From NCBI RefSeq assembly GCF_003672135.1, contig NC_039507.1, positions 13,012,278 to 13,076,277 of the forward strand: a stretch of 64,000 nt of DNA, written 5' to 3'. Shown here one piece after another: positions 32,652 through 47,600 of this stretch. A program made the translations under genes and the position numbers. The first letter of the stretch is position 1. Each line of letters begins with the position of its first letter. The DNA comes from Ooceraea biroi (taxonomy: Eukaryota > Arthropoda > Insecta > Hymenoptera > Formicidae). Below the pieces are notes generated by a model. It saw only the letters and a list, made by a program, of their open reading frames with translations, had not been told where the DNA came from and did no database searches.

Positions 32652-34827
32652 ATGCTGCTAAATTTTTGTGATCCTCATTTGCGGTCGGAGATCAAGTGCA
32701 GTACCATCAGCACAGAGGGACATGAAGTGACCAACTTGATAAGCGAGCCTTGCAAAGGATTCCTCGCGTATTCCTGCATCAGACCACCGGTTCACATAGA
32801 CATCACGTTTCTCTGTAACGTATGGATAAATCACATAATAATTTGGCCAACTGTCGGCTCACAGAAGTCATCAGGGTTCCAGCTTTATTCCAAGAGTACT
32901 GACTCCGATGTCGTCCCATATACCTTATTATCTACTGGATTCCTGGGCCCATCTGATGATGGATTACTGTTCCACTCAGCTCACGTCGATCCTAAGGAGA
33001 TCTCTGTACCAAAAACTTTCTTAAAGCGTTGTATTAGGAGCTCTAGGCAAAATTTGACTGCTTATATTCATAGTGTACGTCTAACGATATGCAAGACAGA
33101 GAACTCGGTACCAGCGTTAGGCAACCTTGAAATATGGGGAACTGTATCACCACGTTGCGGAAAGGATGTTGTAGCAAGTGTGTATGCTTTGTTGTCGAAT
33201 TATCAAGCAGCATCGCCATTGCCATCACCTGAACATAAAATTAATATCAGAGATTCTGCAAGCACTCAGGAAGAGAAGCACAAGAAGTGTGTTTATACAT
33301 ATAATTTATCACATGTAAAGTGACTAGATGTTCCGAATTATGCAGGACTATCCCAGATTTGAATTGTTTGTCCCGCATTGAAAACTGTCCAGCAAAAAGG
33401 TTCCGGATTGGACATGTAACCTTTTTAATATTTTTGCAGTGACAAAAATTTAATATTATTCTTTATATTGATTATATGGTCATATTTATAGTTATTTTTG
33501 ATATTGATGTACATAGTCATTTTTTGTGTTGATGCTGTTATTTTCTATACAGTTAATTTTTTGTTATGGAAATAAGAATGTTTTTAATTTTTTTAAATTT
33601 ATCAGAAATGTTTTTTTGTAATTTTTATATTAATAACGCATAAAAAGATTGATCCAAGACATTTAGAAGACATTGTGATAATGCACAATTAAATAAACTA
33701 AGAAAATGATGTCCTTACAAACATGTTTGTTCCACATTCCACCATAAAATATCTAGTCACTCGAGTCACATGTAAAATATTGATTATTACAATTACGGAT
33801 TTGATTTCTGGGATTGTATTTCAGAGATAAAAATATAAAAAAAAACATAGTTATAACTTGAAATCCAATTGTAATAATCAATAGCACAGAAACCTCAAGT
33901 TTTTAAAATATTGATTGCTAACAAAAATATATTTCTAGGCAAAAAGATATAGCAATCTCCAGGTTGGAAATTCCTGAAAGCTTCTTAGATTCAATCACAT
34001 GGGAGCTGATGACGCAACCGATTACGCTGCCTAGTGGCAATGTAATAGATCAAACTACTTTAGAGAAACATGGACAAAATGAAGCAATTTGGGGTAGACC
34101 ATTGTCGGATCCATTCACTGGCATTCCATTTAGTGAGCACCGTAAACCCGTGATGGCAACTGCCTTGAAGTACAGAATTGACGAGTTCTTACTAAGAAAT
34201 GGTGACTCGGAAGAAATAAAAAATATACCAAGAGTCTTGGGCCATAATTCGACCTCGGCCATCGTGGGAGACAGAAGAATAATTGAGATTCCCAAATGCG
34301 TGTTAAGTGAGAACTCGGTAAAGAGGACTGCGAAAGATGCGAAGCTACATGCACGCGAACAAACAACGACTGGTGATACCTTGGAACGTTTGCAACAACC
34401 GAAGAGATATTGCCATCGACTACCAGCAGTTGTCACAGGTCCCAAACAATCCACTGCCAAGATTACAGCAAGGTCAAAAGAAGTGAAAGAAATTTCAAAT
34501 TCTTTTAAGCCACTTTACAAGAAATCTTATAGTGATAATAAGAACGATGAATCAGAAACATTAGCAGCCAATACTGACAACTCTTTAGATGACAGCAAAG
34601 AGTTTCCATTGCCAAATATTAAACGCTTTAATGCGCCAGAGAAAGTAGAACTGCATAATATGTCTGGCTATTGCAAGTGTTGTAACAACAATATTTTATA
34701 TAGACTGCCGTGTAAACATGTGATATGCAGGAAGGTATTATTATCTGTCAAAGATAATCGGTGTAATTCTTGTGGATTTGTTTATAAAGTAAGCGAGATT
34801 GAACGAGTTCATGGAGTAATATTTTAA
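32652..34827 (+). CDS. UBOX5: UBOX5 / RNF37, U-box E3 ubiquitin ligase
   Basis: Two exons, 32652-33286 and 33939-34827, 507 aa. The junction splits a Lys codon (AA|G) between GTGTGT and TTTCTAG. RNF37 is a nuclear E3 ligase (family knowledge). The N-terminus MLLNFCDPHLRSEIKCSTIS and GNLEIWG match the family's N-terminal region. The U-box starts at about residue 225: IPESFLDSITWELMTQPITL, PSGNVIDQTTLEKH, WGRPLSDPFTG. A C-terminal RING-like half has CKCCNNN, LPCKHVICR and CNSCGF. The intron (652 bp) holds inverted AT-rich repeats (TATTGATTATTACAATT copies) and no coding sequence. The gene starts about 215 bp from the MADG repeat, so its promoter lies next to transposon DNA. Confidence 0.93.
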
Positions 34828-35620
34828 GTAGACAATTAAGTAGATAATAATAGTAAAATATTAAAAACATGTATATTGACAAGAATACATAATTATATAA
34901 ATGTTAGATTTTTTAACATTTTTTACTCCAAATTTTTTTGTATGCACAGTGTAAACATATAAAATATACTATTATTAATACATTGAATTGTTAAATCAAT
35001 ATTAAATATAATTTCCAGTGTAATTGATAATAGATTTGTTCATACTGTTTGGCACGCACAATACAATTTACATCCATGTACAGTTGACAATGAAATATAT
35101 ATAAATAATATCTATAAAAATGTCTTTTTATCTCTTAATATACATGTACAGTATATATTATATGATCACTTACAAGTAAAAATTTAGACAAGCTGCATTT
35201 TGATTTAGACATTCTTCCAAGAAATAATAAACAATAAATTATATATGCATCTTATATAATTTATATATGGTCATTTAATTCATATATGCAGTCTGCATTC
35301 ATAATAAATTTGTACATAATAAATAATAAATCTTTTATAAAATAAACGTTGTACAGTGTGTTCCGATAAAAATGATAGAAATATATATTCTTAAGCAACA
35401 AAACTCCTGGAATCTACATTACTTTGGGTATTTAAAAATCGATTTAGTTTGCATCGTAATACTGCTTTCGTGTAAGCTTTACGCGTTCGAACAATTCTCG
35501 AATTTACGAATACCCAAAAGACACATTGAATTCGATATACATATTGTACGATATTCGGAACGTTTCCTCAGTCATTGCACTTAATTATAAATTAATTAAA
35601 CTGTAAATTTAATCACTTTA
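34828..35620. other. Convergent intergenic region
   Basis: AT-rich 3' region between the convergent UBOX5 and VPS13B genes; both 3' UTRs should end here. No gene seen. Confidence 0.6.
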
Positions 35621-38600
35621 TTATAAAACAGCAAACCCGGAGCCTTGATTCTGTCGCTTGGCAATGTTGAATAGCGACAGTAAGTAATTACGAGTATCCG
35701 GGCAAACGTAAAACGTAAGCGTATGTTCTGGATGTGGGGATGTTCTCTCGAAAGTATCCGACTGTCTGTCACTGTTGGTTGAAACACTGGCCAAACCGGT
35801 GCTGCTAGTCCGCACGTATTCTTCGACTCGCGCTCTCATTTCTTGATTCATCTTGGAAAAAAATGGAAAAAAATTACATCAGATTTGCATGATTTCCTTA
35901 GAGAATGTTACGTTCATGAAGAATCTGTTTTACCTCGTGCTCAGCTGGCGACAACGGTCGGCTAGATTGCGTCGCGGCCGGTGGACAATATAAGCACAAC
36001 ATCGTTGATTCCGTGATATGATCGACGCTTGTCAGTTCCTTCAGCGAGAATATCCGTTCCACACTATCTTCTGCCATGTTAACCAGCAGTAAAGCTTGTC
36101 GGGTGAGGACGAGCGTTACTGCGCGATTACTGCCCTGATGGATTACGTAGTCTGCGCTGGTTACGTGAAGAATACTGTCATGACTGTGATCGAGCAAAGG
36201 TGATAGACGCCAGGTATACCGCACGGACGTGCTATTATTGCCGGTGGTGTATTGCACGATTGGTCTTTGGCGTGGCTATAACAATGTTCGAAAATCAGAT
36301 TGCGATGGATCAAGTTGCGATACAAAATTATACTGGAACTGGGAAACGTTTAGATTTACCATAGGCAACGGATTCCACCCAGCTCCTTGTAGCAAGCCCT
36401 GACCTGTAAGTGCAACCAATTCTGCGGCACCGCTCAGTGGTTTAGTAACCACACCGACCAAACCGAGTCCGACTCCGGTGACTAAACTTTTGGTTGTCGC
36501 TTCGCCTGACCACGCTTGTTGCAGAGGATGATGTGCCAAGCCAGCCACAGCCGCTGATTAATAATTAATAGTTAGCATATTGCAAACGGGAAGCAGCATT
36601 CTGAAATATAATTACCAAGTAAGCTCATTCCGAAACCAGTCAATCCTTGATAGAGTCCTTGCGCCATGCCTTGAGGACGCATTCTGCGCGATTCTTCTTG
36701 TCGCTGAAGATGTTCCTCATCCAACGTCAAACGATCCAGGTTTCGTGCGACGCTAGATGCTAATTTCGTGACAGAATTCACAGTACCTGCGTAGAGTTTC
36801 AAACAGTTCGAATTATCTGCTTCAAATACTTGATATAATGGAGATAAAATTAGTTTCCATACCTGCTGTGACGTGTTTCATTAGACTAGCTGATCCGTGT
36901 GTGATCCCAACAATAAAACCCCAAGGACCTTGTAGCAATCCTTGAAATGGTAGAGAAACGAAGTCTCTGAGACCGGATCCGAGTGCTTGAGCCAAACCTC
37001 CTGGAGATCCGAGTATCTCCAATGATCCAACCACCCAACCTGTGACATACCAAACAAACATGTAGGTTTAGCTTCGTTACTTCATTATTAACATTATTAA
37101 TAAGTATTTGTGTACGAATGACTGACCTGCCCCAAATATTGCTCCAGATAAGTAATGCATAATAAGCGCATTGCCAAGTCTGTAAGGAGTGGTCAACAGA
37201 TTTTTCCTCTCAAAGGTACCGAAGTATAACGGAGAATGATCCAGGGCGACGTAGAGCCGCACGGAAGTATGAACACTCAACAGAATTGACAACGGTTCTA
37301 TCACAAAATTTTGTAGTCTCAACGGTTTGCTCAAAATCTTGGAATCGATCATAATGTAGTCCGGAATGTGCACTGCGTTTGACACAGCTATCGTTTGTAT
37401 TTTTTTAGGACTGTCGCCCAGTACCAAACGTGGTGGTATCATCGACGTTGCATAATCCAATAATTGCGTTATGTACGTGTCCTCGATGTACGCGCTGATG
37501 GGCGCAATTTTCATACGATACTCCTTCGAGGCTGTAACAGAAATATGCGATATTATATTTGTGGACTCTAGACAACATAATTCTTGGTTGAATAAGAGAT
37601 ATTATTTATTACTGACATTTTTTTATTATAAATATATTTCATATAATGGATATGTACAAATACGTACCTATTATATTTCCGTTTACTTCCCAGATATACT
37701 CGATGGTTATCAAAGAATCTTGTTTGATTTTCTCCATATTCGACATTAAACAATTACTGCTATGAAATACCACTTCTCTATTTGGCAATGGGTTCTGGCT
37801 TATTAACACTACAGGAAAGTCAAAACCTCCCTGATCGAATAATTGATTATCTAACTGGAGATCGCCAATATAACAACACATATTGATGAATCTAGCTCTT
37901 GAATTTATGGTAACGACCAAATCCGTCATAGACAGACTCGCGACTTCGATTCTTTGTGCGTTTTCATTGATGTCGTGAAGAATAATGATTGTACAAGTAC
38001 GCAGGTAAACCGTTACAGAGCCTTCTTTAGGATTAGAATTGACGTCGCTGGTGGGCCTCAATCGATTTTCATCAGTGTAAGTTTTAGTATTCGTGATATT
38101 CGGAATTAATTGCTTTGAACTCGATGCCGAGACAATTCCTTCCGTTGATAGCATATCCTCCTGGGCAGAAAAGAAACTCGTCAATGATGTCGCGCTATTC
38201 GAGCTTTGCACGTGCAATGATAGTTTCTCTTCTTCCGGCCTACGCGATGAAGAAGGGTACGTTGTGTACGTTGCATCGTAATCTTTTGCCAGATTCTTTT
38301 TTCGTTGCAGCCTGCTTCTAATATCTTGAGCCGATATTTCAATTTGGGAGATAGGTACGATACTTATGAGAGTGGTGTAGCAGAGGCTCTGCATTATGAG
38401 CTTCACATCACCATACGAGGGTAGTCGCAGATACTGATCCATTGGCGTAGATGACAACGCGGACAGGTTTACGCCTCTTGACCATTTTAAATTCCCTTTC
38501 CCTACCACTTGATCGTTTTGCACGGTGGAGAACAACAGCACATTCGACGCACTCGGGATAGCAGTGTCAGGCAGTCTATTACTGACGCAAGGCAGCGAGT

Positions 38601-41600
38601 AGTGAAACGTGCCTCCGCTGTCAACCTCGCATATCCACGTGAAATGAGCGCTGTCCGATAATATCTCATTTCCGCTCTCATCAGCTTGACCTAGCAGGAT
38701 CTTAAAGCCGCAAGCGTTCTCGATCAGTAACTGTGGATGGTCATCGCTGTGTATCACGATAAACGTGATGCCTTTGTCTTCTTGCGTCGTCACGATAACT
38801 GGCATAGAGGAGGAACCGTTTGGAATGGCGACGGATTTCCGGCTCATAGGCTGATCCACTCGGATCGGACAGGACCATCTGTGACCGAGGCTGAGGGATA
38901 TGTACAGCATGAGCGGCTCGACATTGCTATCCGTGTACAACGTGTACCACTGCACGATTGGCGTACCCTGCTTTTGATCCTCAGACGGTAGAATGTTCAG
39001 ACTGCACGGAGTGAGATCGTGGGGCAGCTGCAGATCACTCGCCTGCTCGTGCACCGCGAGCGTAGCCACGCACAACTCCTGAGATGTCAGATTTGCGATC
39101 ACGTGGCTACTCGTAATCCGCACCAGACGCATGTCCTCGTACATGGAGGAATTAATGCTCAATATGGAGACGCTTGTGCCGCAATCCACGAACGTTTTAA
39201 TGTTCCCTTCCAACGGTATAAGGCCGCAGATTCGGGGCATGTAGAAGCTCTGGCTCCAGTCTAGTCGCGCCAACTGCAACGTCTGGGACGTATAGTAAGT
39301 GTCACCGATTCCAACGCCTACGTGAAAGGTGCCCTCCAATTTGGGAGGTGTGACTATGCCGTAGTGAGGAATCTGGCAGAGCTCCGTATCCTCTGACACT
39401 AACGAGATGTGACAACCTAGTGAGTTCATTACGAAGCACCACGGTTGCAGCTCCAGCAATAATGTACTGGAGACCAACCCTGCATCTTGATACTTCACTT
39501 GCACGTGCGTCTGTGGCTGCTCTGCAGATATCCACTCTTCCGTGTCGTCACCTTGGAACGGCCACTTCATCTCATCTTTCCTGTCCCTGAGATCTTGCAG
39601 AATCTTGTCGATGTCCTCGACCTCAGGTCGCCTAAAGAATTTCCGTTGATCCACGGAACTGTACGAAAGTGGCACATAAGGATTCGACGCGGAGACACCA
39701 GATTCCAACTGAAACGTTAGCTGATGGAAATGCTCGAATGTACCCGGACAATATAATTGCTGACGCTCACCACGACCGTTCACCGTCGTGCTCGATGACG
39801 TTTTTAACGACGGTGTTTCCATCTGAACCCTTGCTGGTACTGGTAAGTGAGATCGAATCATATAAAGAGGGCTCAATACGGCAAGAATCTTTACTTTGTC
39901 TTGTATCACCTGCGTTACTATCCGCACCCAGATGCTCAGAAACTGACCGCGTTCCTGCAGCGGAACTTTCACGAGCCAGGGCTGGCCCCACTTAACGTTA
40001 GGTTGCAGAGGTATGTCTCCAGTCCAAGACAAATGCGTCAAGTTTGTGAAACGTAGCCGCATAGCCATTTTCCTGTTATTTTCGAGCACAATAGATGATG
40101 GGAAGCTTTTGCTTGGTATGGGATACACCTCCTTCGAAACAGTTACTTGAGAGCCGACTTCGGCCTCGTATTTCACCAGCCGCATCTCGAAATTGTCAAT
40201 TAATTGATTGGCAATCACGAGTTGCCCCGAAAACGTTACGAGTTTCTGTGTTGCGGAGAATGACGTGACGTTCACGAAAATTATTGTATTAGCTGTCGGA
40301 TTGTTGAATTCCACCACTTGAATTCCATCCTTGTTAACGGGAAAAGGTCGACTCCACACCCACGCGTTTTCTTCAATTGATATACGTATCATCTGGTTAC
40401 CGATTTGCCGCCACGAGTAGAAATTACACTGCCTACTTTCCAGAAGTATATTATCTCCGGTTCCACTTTGACCAAATCTGATGGAGATGTTACTGTCGTT
40501 GGCGATCACGTAGCGCGTTAGAACAATTACGTTTTTCTCCTCCTCGTCGAAAGATGCTAGCCACAAATGGGCGGAAACCGCGAGCGTGTGTGTTATCGCT
40601 GGCCCCAATTTCAGCGTGAACGGATTGCATGTCAGCGACGCGTCCACCTTGTCCGATAACGACAATTGAAATCTGCCCTCCAGGGCATCTAGCACTTCTT
40701 GCATAGTTAAGTGACTGTAATCTAGCACGTGCATGCTCAGAGTACCGTTGATATCCAGCAGCATGGAGTTATCCTTCCATTTGTTAAATACCAGGACGGC
40801 TCCTTTTTGCTCCAGGGACATGAAACATTGTATTTCGGGGATTCTCCCATTCAGGGTATACCTATCCAACGGTGGCGGCAAACTGTTATACACAGTCGTG
40901 TCGATATGATTATACAGAGACACGTGGAGCACGCCGACATTTAAGGCGATCTGTACATTCGGTATTATCAAAGAATTGAAGTAGGAATCGATGCGTAGAC
41001 AGGCCGCGAGAGCACGTGCAGAAACGATGCTCTTGGAGAGCGGTCGCTTGCTGTTGGATAAAATAATTACACGCCACACGCAGGCTACCGCGCGCGCTGG
41101 CGCTTTCTCTGGCAGATCCAATCGGTAGGAATTCGTCTCCGACAGGTAGAACTCAGCGTAACGCTGATACGACATGTGACTGTCGCTCCAGTACTCGAGA
41201 ACACAAGGAATTTTGCCGATGTAACTGTTGTCGACATCTGCGGCCTGCAATGCGATGAATGAAAGTGTCGTTTTAGTATTTGAGACTACAGAAAGAGAAA
41301 ATTGTATTGAATATCTATGTACTACGTCTGATTGTATTCAATAAAAGTAGTATTTCAGTAGTGAGTATCAAGTACTGACTTACTTCAAATGGAACAGGAG
41401 ATATATGTATCCTTGTTAACGTTCGCGGTTGCGGATATCTCCAAGCCATCGCTTGCTGAGGATAAGCAAAAAATACTACCTGCAAATAAAACCTTTGCTA
41501 TTTTTCTGTTTTAATCTGAACACATTTGCAAATAATTTGCAACAACTAACTTGATACGGAAAAGGTAGCTCGTCCGCAGTGCCATCGACAAACTGAAACG

Positions 41601-44600
41601 CGCCTGCCTTTAGATCGTCCTTGTAATGTTGCTCGGTCGACAGCACAAGTTGCTTCTCATCTTTATTCTCGCTCGCAGAGAATGAAGCGAGTTCTCTCAA
41701 GAGCAACTGACAATCTTGGATGACCATTTTCATAATTTTGATCTGATCTGGTCCAAAATCAAGGTACAGGCTCTCACTATCTGCCTGTATTTGTATCTGA
41801 GGTATAATTTCGCTGCTGTATGAAGATTCCCAAAGCAGACAAGTTGTCACGTTGCAACACCATGGATTTAATAACACTTTGATATTGCCATTTAAGATCG
41901 CAGACACAATGAAGGAATCTATAGATAGGTTTGAATATATTCTGTCTGGTCTCAGAAGTGTTGACAGATTTCCGCTTAACGATGCCAAACTGCTAATAAT
42001 TTCTGCCCCGGAATCAGTCTTTAAGGATAGCACGATTTGTTTTGTACTTAGATTTAAATCAGGTACACTGATTTTCTTCGATTTCGGTACTGCTGAATTT
42101 TGCGAATCCATATTCGCAGCATCTGCTTCTTCTACAGGCACTTGCGTAATTCCACCATCAATAAAACACGACAGCACCTAATATAATATTGAATTGTTAG
42201 AAATGTATTACAAATACATACTCGGAATTTTTCCTGTAATACCTTATTTCTTATGTTAGAAAGTTGGTGAAACCGTGACAAGGAAAAATATATTTTCGTT
42301 GGTCGTCCCATTTCAATGAAAAATTGACGATTTTTGCCGAGAATCGTTTCAGATTTTATTGTCGCAAAAGAAGGCGGGATACCCGTGTCCGGATGTGGAT
42401 CACCGTGCTTTGTTTCTATCATGTAAACTTTGAAGTCCTTCTCAGTCGGAATCGCACTTAGATTTTGCACATCACCAAGTGCAATCGTTATATCGAAACA
42501 CGATATCTACAAATTACATAATAACGTCAATTAAAACAGAAAGTATACATTAAGCAATTGAGTTCATAATACTTTAACGTATTATTTAACATGTAATAAT
42601 ATAATAATAATTTAACATATTAACTTTTACAAATGAATTATATGCATACTTGTATCTTTTTCGATAAATGTTGTTGCGAGAAATATATATTCGGCTGATT
42701 AATCATTAGGTAAAGCAATGGTTGTTTCACATTATCGTTATCATCTTCGCTATCAGTCCTATCCGTATCCTGAAAATAATATTTTTATAATAAATAATTG
42801 AAATGTATTATAATTAAATATGATAATCAAATAATATATTAGTTAATCCATGCGACTATATACTACTCACTATGTCATCTTGTAAATCAAGACACGTGCT
42901 TTGAACTTCATACAAAATGAATGTTATTTTTCCACAATTCACTAGAAATTCAAAAGGTGAAAGTATCATGGATTCAGCAACTGTGGCCCTTCCCTAGCAC
43001 AAGAAAATGATTGTTCTTGAAGTGGATCGCGAAATGGATCATGAAACTTTACTTGACAAGTCAATATGACAACTTACAATTACTGTTGAATGCATGCTGG
43101 ACATTTCAAAATCGACCCCACTATCTTTAGTCAAATCTAGATCTGAATCATTTGACGTCTGTTTCAACCAGCTAATAGGTTTAATGCTTTGGGATCCTGA
43201 AGTGAATCTTTGAATTGTATTAGTAGAATCGTTTATATCTTCTGCCTTCTCGAAACTTTCCGACAGCAACGTTACAAACTCATCATTGAGAGCTGATATT
43301 AATTTAATTTGATCTAAATTTATTGTTAGTTCTATGTCCGTGATGCAGTTCACCTCTACAGCACTTCCGCAGACTATTGTGTCCGCTTTGAACGTAATAG
43401 CTGGTGCGATAATCAAGCAAAGATCGAACCTAAAGTTGGATATTAAAATCAGTATACTGTAATTACTCCGATACGCAAGTTGCAGTTTCATTTACACATG
43501 TTAATTACGTACTTTGTTAATACGGGTGACGTAGAAAAATATGGATCCAGGCTGCTCCCATTGCCGAGTTTATTCCACTCCAATGCGGGATTCTCGTTCA
43601 TCGTATACAGATATGATTGAGACATTCTCTGAAAATAATGTGCGTTCAAGAAATTTTGTGAAATTTTAAAGAATATATCAAGTATTGAAATGTGCCTCAT
43701 TGAAATTTTAAGAAAACGATATGATATTGATGATGAACCTTGTTGATGCTTAATTGATAATTTTTCCATGTGGTGGTGTATGCACACACTCCTTTGACGC
43801 TAATTTGATACTGACGATCCTCCACAGCCGAACCTGGTACGTTTAATATATTTGCTTGTGCAGCTAGCTGATATATATCAGTGCGTAAGGGGGTTCTGCA
43901 AATTGGATTCTCCGCATCCGGTGTGATACGAATCCCATCCAACTATAAATATCAATGAGTAATCTTAAGTACTGTTCGTAAAAATAATGATCGAGAAAAA
44001 CAATGTTGTACAACCTGAACCATCAGTAGATCGTGCTGTAATTTATTCGTGTCAGTCAAGGCTGGCATCATGAGTCGAAAACCTTTGAACTCCAAATGTA
44101 TCAATGGTAAAGATTCATTATTCAGATTCGTTATACCATCTAATGGTGTTGCTGTGCTTTTACCACGAGCGACGTCCGTGCTTTTCTCAATTGATGAACC
44201 GAGGCATGCAAAAGGCTTTATTAATTGGGTATACCTGCTGATTACGCTGAGTGGTAAGATCACATCGACCATTTGCATTTTGATCAGTATTTCCGAAATG
44301 TAGTTGCTCGTGGACAATGCAGAATCGATCAGCAGTTCTTTCTAAACGTTCCAGTATTTTGGAAGATTATTATCAAGTTTTGTAAAAATAATTTAAACAC
44401 GGCTAAATGATTCAGTGGTGTCCTACCTTTTGAGGTTTGTAACGTTTATGAGTACCCCAACGTGTGTACACGTTCCCCGATTTCGCCCTGGTAAGTGTGA
44501 AACTCAAGAAACCGGAATCATCACCTTTTTCTATGTTGTCCTCTCTTCCGCAGAGTACCAGGCCAGCATATTCGCCGATATCCCAATTTAGTGCATGTGG

Positions 44601-47600
44601 AGCCCTATTAAACCACAAAAAAGTAAGTACAAGCGTGTCAAAAATTATCGCAATAATTTAAACAATTTTTAAGAATTTTGCTTCGCTAAAATTCGTATAT
44701 AAAATATGTAGAAATTTATTTCAGAGAAATGCAGTTTTACCTAATATAATGGAATACCGTAGCTGTTGTTATTTTACTTTTCAGTTGCATATAAATCGAT
44801 TGCAGGTCTAAAGATGTTATGATATCTTCCAGTTCTAGTATCAATTTTAATGAAGATGTGTCTGCCTGTCCCATAATATACAATTTAACTGCTATTTTTG
44901 TTATGGTCCACTGAATCCACGCTGTCACGATTAAACCATCTTTTTCTGTTAAGAATTATGTATTAATTAAGAAGAAAAATAAATCAAAACAGCGAATGTA
45001 TTTTGCTTACCACATCCTTGATCATCCTTCGAAGTAGACATAGTTGAATTGGTGGTCGTGTCTTCCTGATACATTATTTGAGTTGGAGTGGACGGAGTTT
45101 GAGGTATGACAGGGAGAATTGGCGCTTCGTTGTTCATCTGTGGTATAATTGCGTTGTCCTCCTGAGAGTCACACAGAGTACGTAATACCTTTATGATATT
45201 TAATGCTATATTGCTCATAAAAATGACCTGAAATTATCATGTTAATAAATAATAAATGTTTTCGAATCGGCGTATTCACTTAGCGTCTCTATATTATATT
45301 AATATTAATCGAATGTATAAATTGAGGTTTGTAATAATTCATACCTGTTCTTCCGAGAGTGAAATAATAATAGGAGAATTATCAATATGTACACAGACAC
45401 TTAGGGCAGTAAGCACGTTTGACTGAGTTGCAGCTGTCTTGGTAGTAAGAGCCACCGTAGCATTTAACGTGACTTTTTTTATGAAATTCTTCTGTACCTG
45501 TTGTTGCAATGTGTAACAGTGAAAGTCGATAAGACTTAATGTCCATGGAAAACTTTGTATTCCTGAAAAAGGTGACACTAATTAATTGTACTACGTTGTA
45601 ACAGCAACGATTTACTGTGTGAATCATGAGACTAGACTTACGATAGGTCCATATGGGCTCTGGCAATCTAACAGGAAGATTCTGCAGATGTGGGCTAAGC
45701 AAATCAGCATTCAGATTGGACGAATGTATAAGAAGACTTGGCAACTTGATTATCATTATTTGTAGAGCGTGATCTTCTACGATGGCTCTGTCTTTAGCTT
45801 GTTCTATGCCTTGTAACATTCATTTATTATTTTTTACAGCTTATGATAATAATTTGATTATTTCTAGCCTATCGGTTTTAAAAGGCGACGTTTGCTTTGA
45901 TTTCCGCGGTTTTGTTTTGTATTACTGAAACACTTACCATCAGCTCCAATGCCACTCATCGTGTCAGATGGTATGTAAATGATAATGTGTCCTATGTAAC
46001 CACTTAGTACAAGACTGCACCACCACGAATACGACTCTGCTAATCTGATCAATAATCCAGATTTCTGTAAATTGTACCACACATCCTTTATTCCTCTTAA
46101 ACTCTATATAATCAGCATGTGTTACGTAAAATGACGTCATCAGCAATCATTCGCTGCATTACATAAATATAAAATATACTTGTAAATGATTTGAATACCT
46201 GTTGGTCGCCTTCCGTTTTACATTCATCTTTCCTCTGCGCCTCATCATTTCGTAACGTCTTTGACTTTTCCGTCACAGCTCTCCTCTTCTCTTTGTCCGA
46301 TGAACTGTGCACGCTCTCGTGCAAACTCGGGAATGTCTTCTTCCGCGTAGCTGTGTCGGACGATGTCCCTTCGGTGATCAACTGTTGGCTGTCTGAACGT
46401 AGAACATGTACGCTTCCCAATTTGTGATGAGCAGCACGATACTCCAGCCACTCGAGGAAGAGTGGATCCATTGAAGCTCTGATCTCGGCTACTTTAAACG
46501 AAACAAGCGGCGGGTACGTCTGTAGCTCGAGTTTCTTAGGAAACTGTATCACAGCAGACAGAAGCGGTACATTCACTGCATCACTGCAAATTAAAACAAT
46601 CTAGTTAGTAAAATAATTTCTCTTCGTGCACACGTTATTAACGTTATTAAATGTACAGACCTGCCGTCACGATTCTCTGGACCCGAAAGGATAAAGGCTT
46701 GTTGGGAATCGTTTAGAGCAAATATTTTAACAGATCCTACATTCATCTTGCTTGATACTATGACTGAAGATGAGACGTTCTTGCAATTGATATTTTCTAT
46801 GTATAATTCTAGATACACTGGACCTGCGACGTGCGAAGGAAATTTCATAGTTTAATTCAGAATTGTAACATAAAAGATTTATAAAGTGCTCTCACGTACT
46901 TTTTTCCTGGCAGGCATCGTTGAAAAGAGTAGAAGACACGAGTGGATTCGTTGTATCTTCAGGATTAAAAACAGAAGTTACTATAGACGTAGCGGCCAAC
47001 AATTTTGCCTTAGTTCCCGTGATGGTAATACTGTCTGATTGGAAAGAGTACGATTTCTGAATCATGTCCACGTCCCGCCAGTATTGAGGATACAACAATG
47101 TCTTGGAAGTAGCGTCTACCGAATAAGGCATTACTATTGAAGTATCACAGGTCTTTGTCAAGTGAAGTTGACTTTTTGCTCCAATCACCTGTACAAAGAT
47201 TAAAGATACTAGACTAGGTGTAGATGTCAAGATAATATTGCATACGCAAAACTGTACTCACTTGTATGTCAGTGATCACATGGCACTGAGGAAACATTTC
47301 TGGTGGTAGTTCTGTCAATTTTGATGCGCAAGCTACAAGTCTGAACGGATACATAGGCTGAATTATTGTAGCGACCGCTTCATCGCATTCGATGCTCACG
47401 AAAGGATCATCTGTAAGAGCCGGCGACAGCGGAGTAGTCTGAAAAGGCGCATTATTCATGAATTTAACAAAGTAACGAGGAAACTTAATAGAGATACTCT
47501 ACCCGCGCTTCGACAATTTTGCGTTGTCGCGGCATTCCTGTAACGTAATGATCTGCTAGCTGCAGTTGCAGCGACGCCCTTTTCAAAATCAACCTTGTTT

